A stretch of 64,000 nt of DNA from Sporosarcina sp. FSL W7-1349 (GCF_038003045.1 NZ_JBBOOK010000001.1:992001-1056000); one strand, 5' to 3'. Shown: positions 24,011-33,982, counted from the stretch's first letter. Program-made: numbers and translations. Notes: generated by a model not told the origin, from the letters alone.

Positions 24011-24670
24011 TCAAGACTGCTCTTGCCCATCTTTCGTCAATAGCATAGTTTCGTGTTTCATGATCTCGACGAAATGTTTTAAAATCTTCCCCGTCAACCC
24101 CCAAATGGTATAAGTTCCATAATCAAAAAACCATTCTTCCAAATATCGGGCTCTCCATTGATACTGCGCCCCGTTAATAATCTTATCGAACGGAAAATCG
24201 TTTGGCGGTACAGGTTCCACAATGACCCGATGCATATACGGTTCATAATGCAGCAGCCATTCGACGGGCACGGTGAAAACTTCTGCGACCTCGTCTTTGT
24301 TGTATGAATGGATAATTTGATCGTACTCGATCGCTGCCACAAACGGATAAATGACAAAAGAAGGGGTGGCCACATACGGACTTAAATGTCCTAAAATCTC
24401 TACCGTAGCAGGATCCACTCCCAATTCTTCCTGGGTCTCCCGTAAAGCCGCCGCAAGTGGAGACGGATCCGTCGCATCAATCCGGCCGCCCGGAAAACAA
24501 ATATCACCCGGCTGTGTCCGCATCGTGGCAGCACGCACTTCAAAGAGGACATGCCACTCGTCCCCCACTTGGACTAGCGGAATCAACACCGCCGAACGCA
24601 AAGCCGTTTCCTCCCCGATGAACCGGGATTGATTTTGCTGCAACTGTTCTTTCAATTTAGTACGGAACAT
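24011..24670 (-). CDS. Nudix hydrolase, CoA pyrophosphatase type
   Basis: 219 residues. The Nudix box is GRIDATDPSPLAAALRETQEELGV, with the REUxEExGU core intact. The N-terminal RSAVLIPLVQVGDEWHVLFEVRAATMRTQPGDICFPGG matches the NudL/YeaB class, which has the extra CoA-binding segment before the box. Such enzymes split CoA or acyl-CoA into 3',5'-ADP and phosphopantetheine. The ORF stands alone and is separated by about 100 bases from the helicase operon. Confidence 0.85.
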   Translation of the reverse strand: MFRTKLKEQLQQNQSRFIGEETALRSAVLIPLVQVGDEWHVLFEVRAATMRTQPGDICFPGGRIDATDPSPLAAALRETQEELGVDPATVEILGHLSPYVATPSFVIYPFVAAIEYDQIIHSYNKDEVAEVFTVPVEWLLHYEPYMHRVIVEPVPPNDFPFDKIINGAQYQWRARYLEEWFFDYGTYTIWGLTGKILKHFVEIMKHETMLLTKDGQEQS

Positions 24671-24774
24671 AAAAAACCCCTCGCCTTTTATGATAATTTT
24701 TCTGAAGATCCCCCCGAATCGAGCACCACTTTTACAAGCGTTCTTACGAGATACACGTTCGCCTTAATAGTCTT

Positions 24775-27669
24775 TTATTCCTTAATAAGATACTGATATA
24801 GCTTTCTTTCAACAGCTTGTTCCATCACAATATTCATGTGTACCACAGGTAAATCATTACCGTTTTTATCAATCATCCGGTCTTCAGCCACGCTTGTTTT
24901 ATCTGGAAATCCTCTTCCTAAATAATAGAAATCTGTTCCTTCATCATCGTCTTTCTTTACAAAAATATGAAGATCGATGCCATTCTCTTCGGAATAAATT
25001 ACTTTTTGGACTTCTTGCGATTGTAACGTTCGATTACTACGAGTGTACCACTTGAAGAGCTCCGGGCTTAAAAATTCATCGCCATAATCGACGCTTGCTT
25101 CCACGTCATCATGTTTATGGTACGTTACAAAGATTGGACAGGTCCCATGTTTTGGTTTATATCCATACATCGTAGAGCTTTCGTCCGCATCCCAATTCAG
25201 TAATTTACATGAATCTTTTCTTGAGTATTTTTCATACAATGTCAGCGGTTGATCACAGACGTAATTTTCCGATTTTTCCTTGGCGCTTTGTATGAGATCA
25301 TCTACTAAAAAAGCAAAATGCGAGTTGTTTGCCATACTTTCACGAATCGATTTATTGAAGAAATAGCGTTTATTCTCATCCCATTCGATCAATGGCTTTT
25401 CTCCATATTTTTTTTTATTGGCTTGCGTAAAAAAGGCCAAGCTAACAATTCTTTTAACGGAGTCAATTGTTTCTTCATCGGTACGGCAACCGTTCGTAAC
25501 CAACTCTTTTACATACTCTTCGTGCCGTACACTTCCTTGAATCATTAGCATCTCTATCAATATAATCTCGTGTAACCTTTTGCCATTCAGTAGCTCCATA
25601 GATAACATAGTTAAAACTTTGTTCTCGTAATCCGTTATTCCCTCTATTGTCTCCCTCATTTTCAATAAAAATTGATAGTAATTCATGTACTTTTCTGCTA
25701 TAACATTCGGATCAATAGAATGATTTTTAATAAAATCTAATAAATACGGAACTCGTCCAAGTCTATTTTTCAAATCTAAATAAGCCTCGCGCATGATTCG
25801 AAGCGTAGTGAGATTCGTCGTATTGATGGAATTAAAAATCCTTTTCTTTGCAACCTCTTCAAAATTTATTGTTGAAACGCCTTTAATATAACTCGTATCA
25901 GTCGTATATCTTCTGACATTGTCTTTATTCAAAGAACGGTCTCCTGAAAGAGCAATCGGGATCAAATAGTTATTTGTGTAATTTCCTATAAAGTCGATGA
26001 TCGTTACAAAATCTTTAGAATGATGTTTTCTCAAACCACGACCTAATTGTTGAATGAAGATAATGCTCGATTTTGTCTGTCGTAACATGACCACTTGATT
26101 AATACAGGGGATATCAATCCCTTCATTAAAAATGTCAACCGTGAGGATGTAATCTATCAATCCATTTTCCAATTTAGTCACACAGCGCTCTCTTTCTTCC
26201 TGGGAATCATCACCCGTCAGCGCAACTGTTCGATAGCCTTTTTTATTCAAGGCAATGGATAAATCTCTCGCTTCTCCTTTACGACTACAAAACATTAAGC
26301 CTTTCACTTGTTCCCCAGAATGCCCATAATAGTTGATCTTCTCTATAATATGCGCAACACGTTCTTCTGTAACCAGATCAGTGAAAAGCGTTGTATCGTC
26401 AATAATTTCTCCATTTAACTCCAAGTCCGTTACCCCAAAATAATGAAAAGGACAAAGCATCTCTTCCTCGAGTGCTTCTTGCAACCGTATTTCATACGCA
26501 ATATTATAATGAAATAATTCATAAATGTTAAAGTCGTCAGTACGTTCCGGAGTTGCCGTCATCCCCATTAAAAACTTCGGTGTAAAGTAATTAATGACTC
26601 TTACATACGACACAGCACCCGCTTTATGTACTTCGTCTATTAATATATAGTCAAAATCAGCAGGATCAAATTGATGTAAATTTTCCGGTTTTGACAGTGT
26701 TTGAATACTAGCAAATACATACTTTTTATCTGCTTGCTTATTCGAGCCGACATACAGGCCAAAATCTTCTTCAATTCCCCCTAAAACTTTTTTAAAGTCT
26801 TCCTTTGCTTTATTCAATATTTGTTCTCTATGGACGACAAAGAGCATACGTTTTGGTTGATAAGCCCGAACGTCGAATGCGGAAAGATATGTTTTCCCTG
26901 TGCCCGTCGCTGAAATAACAAGCCCTCTCTCCTGTCCAGCGTCCCGAACAGCTTGAATTTGTTCCAAAGCGGCATGCTGCATTTTATTAGGAGTGATTTC
27001 CAATGCCTCTTGAATAGCATTTGGATTATAATTGGAAGGCATTTCAACTACTTGCTCTGCCATCTTTATATTCGCATTCTTTTCATAAACCGCTTCATAA
27101 TGCTCGATCCACCCCTCTGTTAGAGCAATGGCCTCTGACCAAACATCGTGAAATTGATTGTTAAAATGAAAAACAATTTCTCCGTTTTCATGAGATGTTA
27201 ATTTAACATTCCACTCATAATTCACTTTCAAAGCGTGAGCTGTTAAATTTGAACTCCCGACGATTAAGGAATAATGTGTCTTCTTCTTAAAGATATATCC
27301 TTTCGAGTGGAATCCTTTTAAATCAGTAAGGCGCACTTCCACATTATCTACTTTTAATAATTCTCGAAATATCTTTGGCTGATTAAAATACAAATAAGTA
27401 GAAGTTAAAATCTTTCCTGTAATGCCTCTTTGTTTTAAATCGAATAATAATGACTTGATTGTCGCCAGACCGCTCTCGGTAATAAAAGCTACAGAAAAGA
27501 GGAATTCCTCACATGTTTCCAATTCCTCTTGAAGCTTGTTTAATACATTATTATTTTCATACGTATTATTAATTAATAATTCAGGTTTAAAACTTCCTAT
27601 ATTACTATCTTCTTTATTAATAAATCCTTCATGTAAAGAAGCTTGCAAATTGCGAACGAAGTTTTCCAT
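24775..27669 (-). CDS. PLD nuclease / SF2 helicase / DUF3427 fusion protein
   Basis: About 964 residues (numbers below count from GTG 27681). Residues 30-190 form a phospholipase-D-like nuclease with FHSKGYIF (HxK at 125-127) and GSSNLT at 142-147. Residues 230-560 are a superfamily 2 helicase: SATGTGKT (257-264), DEVH (349-352), TATPER (375-380) and QQLGRGLRKH (544-553). The remaining 400 residues match the DUF3427 C-terminal type. Only one HxK is evident, so dimerisation would be needed for a complete PLD site. It follows the MutT-like gene by 8-20 bases. Such fusions occur in restriction and defence islands; the role in defence here is inferred. Confidence 0.85.
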   Translation of the reverse strand: MENFVRNLQASLHEGFINKEDSNIGSFKPELLINNTYENNNVLNKLQEELETCEEFLFSVAFITESGLATIKSLLFDLKQRGITGKILTSTYLYFNQPKIFRELLKVDNVEVRLTDLKGFHSKGYIFKKKTHYSLIVGSSNLTAHALKVNYEWNVKLTSHENGEIVFHFNNQFHDVWSEAIALTEGWIEHYEAVYEKNANIKMAEQVVEMPSNYNPNAIQEALEITPNKMQHAALEQIQAVRDAGQERGLVISATGTGKTYLSAFDVRAYQPKRMLFVVHREQILNKAKEDFKKVLGGIEEDFGLYVGSNKQADKKYVFASIQTLSKPENLHQFDPADFDYILIDEVHKAGAVSYVRVINYFTPKFLMGMTATPERTDDFNIYELFHYNIAYEIRLQEALEEEMLCPFHYFGVTDLELNGEIIDDTTLFTDLVTEERVAHIIEKINYYGHSGEQVKGLMFCSRKGEARDLSIALNKKGYRTVALTGDDSQEERERCVTKLENGLIDYILTVDIFNEGIDIPCINQVVMLRQTKSSIIFIQQLGRGLRKHHSKDFVTIIDFIGNYTNNYLIPIALSGDRSLNKDNVRRYTTDTSYIKGVSTINFEEVAKKRIFNSINTTNLTTLRIMREAYLDLKNRLGRVPYLLDFIKNHSIDPNVIAEKYMNYYQFLLKMRETIEGITDYENKVLTMLSMELLNGKRLHEIILIEMLMIQGSVRHEEYVKELVTNGCRTDEETIDSVKRIVSLAFFTQANKKKYGEKPLIEWDENKRYFFNKSIRESMANNSHFAFLVDDLIQSAKEKSENYVCDQPLTLYEKYSRKDSCKLLNWDADESSTMYGYKPKHGTCPIFVTYHKHDDVEASVDYGDEFLSPELFKWYTRSNRTLQSQEVQKVIYSEENGIDLHIFVKKDDDEGTDFYYLGRGFPDKTSVAEDRMIDKNGNDLPVVHMNIVMEQAVERKLYQYLIKE

Positions 27670-27689
27670 AGCAGTCACCACATTCTAAT

Positions 27690-28097
27690 TTAAAATGGTA
27701 CTTTCATCAATTTTTCAATTGCTGGAATATCAGCCGGTGCCCAGTTGAGGGTTGATAAATTTTCTCGAGAAACCCACAGTAACTTAGCGTGTTCTTTCGC
27801 CTCGGGTGTTCCCTCAATTACTCGTGCCATAAATGTTTCCAAGCGGACGATCACTTTTTCATACTCATGTGTCGTATCATCCACGAATTCCAATACCTCA
27901 ATCATACAGCCCAGCTCTTCTTGGATTTCTCTTTGTAGAGCTCCTTGTTTAGTTTCTCCGGCTTCGATTTTCCCACCCGGAAATTCCCAATAGTTAGGCA
28001 AGGTCATTTCCGGTCCTCTCAACGCTGCTAAAATTTCTCCATTATTATTTTCTATAATAGCTCCCACTACATGTACCGTTTTCTTCATTGATTTCAC
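27690..28097 (-). CDS. MutT-like Nudix (8-oxo-dGTP diphosphatase type)
   Basis: About 135 residues. The Nudix box GGKIEAGETKQGALQREIQEELGC is complete, and the N-terminus HVVGAIIENNNGEILAALR and NYWEFPGG match MutT/CTP pyrophosphohydrolase proteins that clean the nucleotide pool. The GTG start at 28097 overlaps the stop of a 14-codon upstream ORF (GTGA). An ATG at 28088 is an alternative with AGGTGA in front. The gene is AT-rich and directly precedes the PLD-helicase gene, so they form a two-gene operon. Confidence 0.85.
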   Translation of the reverse strand: MKSMKKTVHVVGAIIENNNGEILAALRGPEMTLPNYWEFPGGKIEAGETKQGALQREIQEELGCMIEVLEFVDDTTHEYEKVIVRLETFMARVIEGTPEAKEHAKLLWVSRENLSTLNWAPADIPAIEKLMKVPF

Positions 28098-28138
28098 CTA
28101 TTTCTTTTTAGTTCATGATTCGGTCTCTTCGGATACAT
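28094..28138 (-). CDS. Possible 14-residue leader peptide
   Basis: A tiny ORF with AGGAGG four bases before ATG 28138. Its TGA stop overlaps the GTG start of the Nudix gene, the arrangement of translational coupling. A SigA-like promoter (TTCAAA-16-TACAAT, about 28176 to 28149 on minus) is just upstream. The residues are basic (MYPKRPNHELKRNR). Translation is not proven. Confidence 0.35.
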   Translation of the reverse strand: MYPKRPNHELKRNR

Positions 28139-28229
28139 TATACCTCCTATTGTATCACTTCATTTTTATATTTGAACGATAAAGCGAACAACATGTCTAA
28201 CGATGGCAAATGTGTTTCACTCTCCTAAA

Positions 28230-28264
28230 TAAAAAAAGAAACGCATGCCAATCGCACATGCGCT
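28230..28264 (-). terminator. Terminator after the copper-amine-oxidase-like gene
   Basis: CGCATG/CATGCG stem with a nine-base loop and TTTTTTT on minus, just after the gene at 28288-29514. Confidence 0.55.
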
Positions 28265-28287
28265 CCCTCAAAAAGGTGAACACCACT

Positions 28288-29514
28288 TCAATCCACATAA
28301 TAGTTCCTGAGCCCAACCTGGATATCTTTCACATCGGAATCATGGATGAAGAACAAGGATTTATGGACTTTTCCATCACTGCCGGTCATTGTAATCGTAT
28401 TATTTTGGATTTTATACGTTCCTTTTTGATCCTTGCTGGAACCGCTGGCGTTTGTCGAGATGTCGCTATTTGCCGTCAAACTGCCTATGCTTATGCCTGA
28501 TAGCTCGAATGTCCCGTTTTTGCGAAGGTGCAATTTGTACGTCCACGAGTTCGCGGCCGGGGTGACGCCGATTAAGCCGGAGTATCCAATATAGGTGTAC
28601 TTATTGTCAAAAGTGGTCCCTTTCGGAACAGGCTCAACTTTAGTTAATGTAATCCCGTTGATCATGAGAAATCCATTTTCCGACTTCTTGATAGGTAAGG
28701 ATTTCCCGTTGCTCAGTTTGAGCTGCCCCTTGCTAATCGAGTACGTCAGACATTTTTCCTGTTTGCAATTAATCGTTTCCGGACCTCCGTTCGCCGGCGG
28801 GCCGATCAATATTTTTTTATTCGGCAAGAAGGTGTAGATGTCCCAACACATGCCGCCGCATTCATATCCGCCAAAATCACTCCGGAATCCAGCGTACATT
28901 CCGTTTAATTTGTTCAGGTCCACAGGTGCCTTCGGCTTTTTTTGTATTTTGGGCTTTGGATCCTCTTTTTTCTTAGCAGCCTCTTCCTTTGCTTTTGCAT
29001 CCAAATACTTTTTTACCTCTTTATCTAATTCTGCTTTATCAATATTATTCTCTTTCATAAATTTCGTTGTAAGAATCGAAACTTCCGCGACGTAAGGATC
29101 CCAGTACACAATAGCCCCTGTAGCATCCCCGACTAGGTGAAGCGGGACTTGCAATGATCCATCAATATTTTCCGCTGCAGCTTCTAGAGTGATCGTTTGA
29201 TTATTTACTTTCGCCTTTTTTTCTCCGACAATTAACGTAACCGCGGTCCTCTCACCGTCTCGTAACGTAAGCAATTGTTTCTTCGGCTCCCAAATGACCT
29301 TCATCCCTAATGACTCGAATACTGCCCGTACCGGAACGAAAGTGGTGCCATTTTTAATCTTAGCCGGGACATTGGTTTCCAACTCTTCCGTATTCAAATA
29401 GATTTTAATGATAGAGTCTGATGACCTTGCAGAGGCTTTCCCTTGTTGCAAACATATTCCAATAACAAAAATGGAAGCAAGACAAACAAGCAAACGGAAA
29501 ATACGACCAGTCAT
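28288..29514 (-). CDS. Secreted copper-amine-oxidase N-terminal-like protein
   Basis: 408 residues with ATG 29514 after AAGGAGG. A signal peptide (LLVCLASIFVIGICLQQGKASA) precedes two stalk repeats (GTTFVPVRAVFESLGMKVIW and GSLQVPLHLVGDATGAIVYWD). Then comes an Ala/Lys/Glu-rich linker (EEAAKKKEDPKPKIQKKPK) and a C-terminal beta-rich domain of about 220 residues with a Cys pair, YECGGMCWD, and another, INCKQEKCLTYS. The C-terminal domain is not recognised. A surface or wall-associated function is likely. Unrelated to the Nudix operon by strand arrangement, it is transcribed toward it. Confidence 0.75.
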   Translation of the reverse strand: MTGRIFRLLVCLASIFVIGICLQQGKASARSSDSIIKIYLNTEELETNVPAKIKNGTTFVPVRAVFESLGMKVIWEPKKQLLTLRDGERTAVTLIVGEKKAKVNNQTITLEAAAENIDGSLQVPLHLVGDATGAIVYWDPYVAEVSILTTKFMKENNIDKAELDKEVKKYLDAKAKEEAAKKKEDPKPKIQKKPKAPVDLNKLNGMYAGFRSDFGGYECGGMCWDIYTFLPNKKILIGPPANGGPETINCKQEKCLTYSISKGQLKLSNGKSLPIKKSENGFLMINGITLTKVEPVPKGTTFDNKYTYIGYSGLIGVTPAANSWTYKLHLRKNGTFELSGISIGSLTANSDISTNASGSSKDQKGTYKIQNNTITMTGSDGKVHKSLFFIHDSDVKDIQVGLRNYYVD

Positions 29515-29701
29515 ATTACAGCCTCCTTCCTTATTTACGACTGAATATTCAGTATATGTTTCAACTAGAGTATTTGCCAGTTACGAAAGTAATATTTCCA
29601 TATTTTAGGCACATATGAGGAACTTCCAATTAAAAATGTTAGCTTCTAGAAAATAATGTTATAATAGATAGAATAGTTGAACGAATAAGAGGTGTATCAA
29701 T

Positions 29702-30844
29702 ATGTATAAATTTGTTATGCCTGAAATCATCTTTGGAAGCGGTTCCATTAATCAAGCCGGCGAAAGCTGTGCGCGTCTCGGGGCACGAAATGTGCTCATT
29801 GTGACAGATCAAGGGGTACTGGATGCGGGGTGGGTGGAGTTTATTGAACAAAGTTGCCAGGAAGCGGGACTCGCTTCGGTTCTTTTCTCAGACATCAGTA
29901 TAAATCCAAAAGAGATCGAAGCGGAAAACTGTGCGCAAGTTTATCTCAAAAATGAATGCGACGCGCTCATCGGAGTCGGCGGCGGCAGTGCCATTGACAT
30001 TGCAAAAGCAGCTGCGATCCTGGCAACCAATGGCGGACATATCCGTGATTATGAAGGGGTGGATCGCATTTCCAAGCCCCTTCCTCCACTTGTCATGGTC
30101 TCGACGACGGCCGGTTCAGGTTCGGAAGTGTCTCAGTTCTCCGTAATCGTCGATAGCGAACGTCATATCAAAATGACGATCGTTTCAAAGTCGTTGGTCC
30201 CGGATATCGCAATAATCGATCCCGACGTACTGGCTACAAAAAGTGCACGTCTTACTGCATCCACTGGGCTGGATGTGTTGACACACGCAATCGAATCCTT
30301 CGTCAGCATTGCCGCTACCCCGCTGACGGATGTGCATGCCAAAAATGCGATCCGGTTATCTTCCCAATTCCTGCGGCCATCCGTCGCTTCCCGCTTTAAT
30401 ATAGAAGCAAAAGAGAAAATGGCGATGGCCAGCCTTCACGCCGGACTTGCCTTTTCCAATGCCATCCTCGGTGCTGTCCATGCCATGTCGCATACAATCG
30501 GGGGCCGCTACCCTTTTTTGCACGGCGATATTAATGCCGTCCTGCTTCCTCACGTCATGGAATTCAATGCGCTGGCTGCACCGGAAAAGTTCAAGACGAT
30601 CGCTGAATTGATGGGAGAAAACGTCAGCTCGCACTCCGTCTCAACAGCCTGTGAAAAAGCGGTAAGCCATGTAAGGAGACTTGCAATCGATATCGGCGCA
30701 CCTTTAACTCTAGCTGAAATGGGGTTTGAAGAATCAGCGATCCCCGTCATCAGCGAAATCGCGTTATTGGATGCCTGTATGATCACGAATCCCCGTGATA
30801 TTTCAGCGGAAGAAGTAGCGTTTCTTCTTCGGCAAGCTTTGTAG
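29702..30844 (+). CDS. Iron-containing (type III) alcohol dehydrogenase
   Basis: 380 residues. The dinucleotide-binding motif GGGSAIDIAKAAAI is near residue 95. Iron ligands are in GLDVLTHAIESFVS and LGAVHAMSHTIGGRYPFLHGDINAVLLPHVMEFN. It resembles NAD-dependent butanol/1,3-propanediol-type dehydrogenases. A -10 TATAAT at 29660-29665 precedes it and AGAGGTG lies before ATG 29702. It is the first gene of an operon with a histidine kinase and a sigma-54 regulator. Confidence 0.92.
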   Translation: MYKFVMPEIIFGSGSINQAGESCARLGARNVLIVTDQGVLDAGWVEFIEQSCQEAGLASVLFSDISINPKEIEAENCAQVYLKNECDALIGVGGGSAIDIAKAAAILATNGGHIRDYEGVDRISKPLPPLVMVSTTAGSGSEVSQFSVIVDSERHIKMTIVSKSLVPDIAIIDPDVLATKSARLTASTGLDVLTHAIESFVSIAATPLTDVHAKNAIRLSSQFLRPSVASRFNIEAKEKMAMASLHAGLAFSNAILGAVHAMSHTIGGRYPFLHGDINAVLLPHVMEFNALAAPEKFKTIAELMGENVSSHSVSTACEKAVSHVRRLAIDIGAPLTLAEMGFEESAIPVISEIALLDACMITNPRDISAEEVAFLLRQAL

Positions 30845-30854
30845 GTGTTTAAAA

Positions 30855-32489
30855 ATGAACAGACTTGAAATGATTGATTTACTGACAGGTGTCCAGTCAT
30901 CGAAACGAAATTATTATTCCGAGTTAAAAACAACAGTGGAACAATTAAAAAAGAAAAACAGCCAGCTGGAAATCATCAATGAAGTGATGCGCAGTTTTAC
31001 GGTTGATTTTTCGGTAGCGCATATGTTGGAAAATTCCCTTGCCAAACTAAAGACCGTGTACTCGATTGATCGAGTCAGCGCCGCCCTGGTAGATGAACAT
31101 AAGCTCGTCCTATCCTATGTCTATCCGGAACATGATATTTACTTAGAAAAAAACACGCTTTTCCCGAAGAAGGACTCGCTCTATCATAAGGTCTTTACAA
31201 CAGGACAATACGCTGTTTACGACGAAAATGGAGACGATGCTATTTTTGAGAAAGAGGGCTTCCGACATCTAGGTCTAACCTCCGTACATCTTTTCCCATT
31301 GAAAAGCAGTGGAAAAACGATAGGCGTTCTATCGCTCGGCAGCCGGAAAAATTTACAGTGCGATGAAGATGACATCACTTTCTTTTTTCATTTTGCAGAC
31401 CAGATCGCGGTTTGTATGGAAAATGCGCGTCTTTACGGAGAAGTGCTAGCTGGAAAACAGCAGTGGGAAGAGACTTTCCGAGCCGTCTCTGACGCAATTT
31501 TGATCATCGCTCCCGATGGCACCATTTTATCAAGAAATGATGCTGCCCGGTTGGACTGGCCATTTGATATCGGGGAAAATATTGGCCAATTCATGGAGCA
31601 AGCCGCTCGGTCCACAGAAGACCCTTTTCAAATGACCATTCAAACAAAAAAACCGCAGTCCGCCGAACTGCATTATAAAAACAAAATTTATGATTGTTCC
31701 TGCTACCCGCTTTTCGGAATTGACGGCTCCATTGATGCGGTCATTCTCTACCGGAAAGATGTGACTGAAAAACGTCTCATGGAAGCGCAGCTTATGCATT
31801 CCGGACAGCTGGCGGCCATCGGGGAAATGGCGGCAGGCGTTGCACATGAGCTGAATAACCCGCTAACCGCCATCATCGGCAACACACAACTTCTTTTAAG
31901 GACTCAATCTACGAACAAGGACATCAAACCGTTGCTCGATGACATTGATCAGTGCGGGAAAAGATGCCGGACGATTATCCGCAGCTTGCTCGCTTTTTCA
32001 CGCCAGGAAATCCCTACCTTTAAACCTTGTTCGCTCAGCGATGCCGTCACAGAAGCCCTACGTTTGACGCGCAGGCAAATTGAACAGCATCATATTTCAA
32101 TTGAAGTAGATCTCGATCCTGCTCTTCCTCTATTGAACGGCAACTTACAGCAGCTCGTACAAGTGGCCGTCAACTTGCTGATGAATGCAAAAGATGCGCT
32201 GACCATCGCTCCGGTAGATGAAAAGAAGATTCACATTCAAACTGAATTCCAAAACGAATCTGCCATTTTATCTATCGCAGATAATGGGATAGGCATCGCG
32301 AAGGAAGTGCTTGACGACATTTTCCATCCCTTCTTTACGACAAAAGATGCCGACAATGGAACCGGGCTCGGCTTGTCCGTCAGTTTGGGGATTGCACAAG
32401 CACATGACGGGACATTATCCGTCACAACCAATGAAGGCAGCGGCACTACATTTTCTCTGTCCATTCCATTATCTGCTGAAAGGCTGTGA
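30855..32489 (+). CDS. Sensor histidine kinase (GAF-PAS-HisKA-HATPase)
   Basis: 544 residues, no membrane helices, so cytosolic. A coiled coil (residues 25-45) is followed by a GAF domain (about 55-195) and a PAS domain (about 205-305, EETFRAVSDAILIIAPDGTILSRNDA). Then HisKA has the phosphoacceptor His331 in GVAHELNNPLTAI, and the ATPase has N-box VAVNLLMNAKDAL, DNGIGI and GTGLGLSV. The class is NtrB-like. It would phosphorylate the response regulator encoded four bases downstream. The signal is probably a soluble small molecule. Confidence 0.93.
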   Translation: MNRLEMIDLLTGVQSSKRNYYSELKTTVEQLKKKNSQLEIINEVMRSFTVDFSVAHMLENSLAKLKTVYSIDRVSAALVDEHKLVLSYVYPEHDIYLEKNTLFPKKDSLYHKVFTTGQYAVYDENGDDAIFEKEGFRHLGLTSVHLFPLKSSGKTIGVLSLGSRKNLQCDEDDITFFFHFADQIAVCMENARLYGEVLAGKQQWEETFRAVSDAILIIAPDGTILSRNDAARLDWPFDIGENIGQFMEQAARSTEDPFQMTIQTKKPQSAELHYKNKIYDCSCYPLFGIDGSIDAVILYRKDVTEKRLMEAQLMHSGQLAAIGEMAAGVAHELNNPLTAIIGNTQLLLRTQSTNKDIKPLLDDIDQCGKRCRTIIRSLLAFSRQEIPTFKPCSLSDAVTEALRLTRRQIEQHHISIEVDLDPALPLLNGNLQQLVQVAVNLLMNAKDALTIAPVDEKKIHIQTEFQNESAILSIADNGIGIAKEVLDDIFHPFFTTKDADNGTGLGLSVSLGIAQAHDGTLSVTTNEGSGTTFSLSIPLSAERL

Positions 32490-32493
32490 AAAC

Positions 32494-33918
32494 TTGAAGC
32501 ATATTTTAATTGTTGAAGATGAAATAGAACTCGGCCGATTCTTATCCCGTCTTATTGAATTAAAAGGTTTCAAATCAACACATGTCAAAAGTGGAGATGA
32601 ATTAGATAGAATTTCTGATTTTTCGTCGTTCCAACTCGCCTTCATCGATGTTCGGCTTCCTGATCGAAACGGCATTGATGTGTTGAAGATGATGAAAAGG
32701 CAAGCACCGCATTGTCCCTGTGTTGTGATGACCGGTTACAGCACAGTAAAAATTGCGGTAGACGCCATTAAACATGGGGCAACGGATTTTATTGAAAAAC
32801 CATTCGAAGATATTAACGCAATCGATCAATTGATGGACCGTCTTCTATTAGATCAACCATCCAATGCGGGGGAAGAAGCGAAATATGAACGGATCGCCCA
32901 GGAATTGGGTTGCTTTTTAGGGACCAGCCGTCCCATGCATCAGCTTTATGAACTCGCCTATAAAATTGCCCCCAAACAGATTACGGTTTTAATAGAAGGC
33001 GAAACAGGCACTGGAAAAGAAGTGCTGACCAAATTCATCCATGCGGCAAGCGAGCGGTCTGCCGGTCCCCTGCTGAACATTAACTGTGGCGCCCTTTCCG
33101 AATCGCTTTTAGAAAGTGAGTTATTCGGCCATGTAAAAGGCGCTTTCACCGGGGCCTTGACAGATCGGGCCGGTTTTTTTGAAGCTGCTTCATCAGGCAC
33201 TTTATTTCTTGATGAGGTAGCGGAAGCCTCCCTATCGACTCAAGTTAAATTATTGCGGGTGCTCGAAACAGGCGAGTTCATGAAGATCGGCGGCACGAAA
33301 ACGGAGCGCACATCCGCCCGGATCATTGCCGCTTCACACGTCAATCTCGAGGAAGCCGTACAGCGCGGGGCTTTCAGAGAGGATCTATTATTCCGGCTCG
33401 ATGTTGTGAAATTGATCATCCCTCCCCTACGGGAACGACAAGAAGACATTCCACTATTGGTCGACTTGTTCCTGAAGCGTTACGGGGAGACGATCACTTT
33501 TTCTCCAGACGCATTGGAATTATTGAGCCAATATGATTGGCCGGGAAACATGCGGGAGCTATCCAATGTAATCCGGAGAACAGCCGCCATCTCAAGCGAA
33601 GGGGCTGTCATCACACCCGATTTGCTTCCAGTTCGACTCACAGGACAAACTAAATCTTTTCCTGTTGCTCCATCAGTCGAACCCGTTCGTTTCCCCGATG
33701 AGTGGAACAAATTTTCAAAAAAAGTGATGGACATTTATAACGGGCAAGAACAACGCTCTCTGGACGACGTGCTTTCCCTTATTAAAAAGATGGAAAAACG
33801 TACAGCCGCCGCCCTCATCAAAAAATCGCTTCACGAAACAGCAGGCTGCCGGAAAGAAACCGCCCAAAAACTCGGAGTTACCCAAAGAAGAATCCGCTAT
33901 TATTTGAATGAAACCTAA
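32494..33918 (+). CDS. Sigma-54-dependent response regulator (NtrC family)
   Basis: 474 residues: receiver domain with phosphoacceptor Asp52 (FIDVRLPD), AAA+ domain with Walker A GETGTGKE (169-176), the sigma-54 contact loop GAFTGA (216-221), FREDLLFRLDV and R-finger region RQEDIPLL, and a Fis-type helix-turn-helix at the C-terminus (GCRKETAQKLGVTQRRIRYYL). TTG 32494 is eleven bases after GAAAGG and four after the kinase stop. It should activate transcription by SigL (sigma-54); the best target in sight is the promoter at 36679-36693. Confidence 0.93.
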   Translation: MKHILIVEDEIELGRFLSRLIELKGFKSTHVKSGDELDRISDFSSFQLAFIDVRLPDRNGIDVLKMMKRQAPHCPCVVMTGYSTVKIAVDAIKHGATDFIEKPFEDINAIDQLMDRLLLDQPSNAGEEAKYERIAQELGCFLGTSRPMHQLYELAYKIAPKQITVLIEGETGTGKEVLTKFIHAASERSAGPLLNINCGALSESLLESELFGHVKGAFTGALTDRAGFFEAASSGTLFLDEVAEASLSTQVKLLRVLETGEFMKIGGTKTERTSARIIAASHVNLEEAVQRGAFREDLLFRLDVVKLIIPPLRERQEDIPLLVDLFLKRYGETITFSPDALELLSQYDWPGNMRELSNVIRRTAAISSEGAVITPDLLPVRLTGQTKSFPVAPSVEPVRFPDEWNKFSKKVMDIYNGQEQRSLDDVLSLIKKMEKRTAAALIKKSLHETAGCRKETAQKLGVTQRRIRYYLNET

Positions 33919-33976
33919 AAAAGAGGGCTATCCTTCCGGTTCGTCATATACCAAACCGGAGGACACCCTCTTTTTT
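33917..33976. terminator. Strong bidirectional terminator
   Basis: AAAAAAGAGGG (33917-33927) pairs with CCCTCTTTTTT (33966-33976), extended inside by CCTTCCGGTT/AAACCGGAGG. It separates the convergent regulator and aldehyde dehydrogenase genes. Confidence 0.9.
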
Positions 33977-33982
33977 CTGCTA

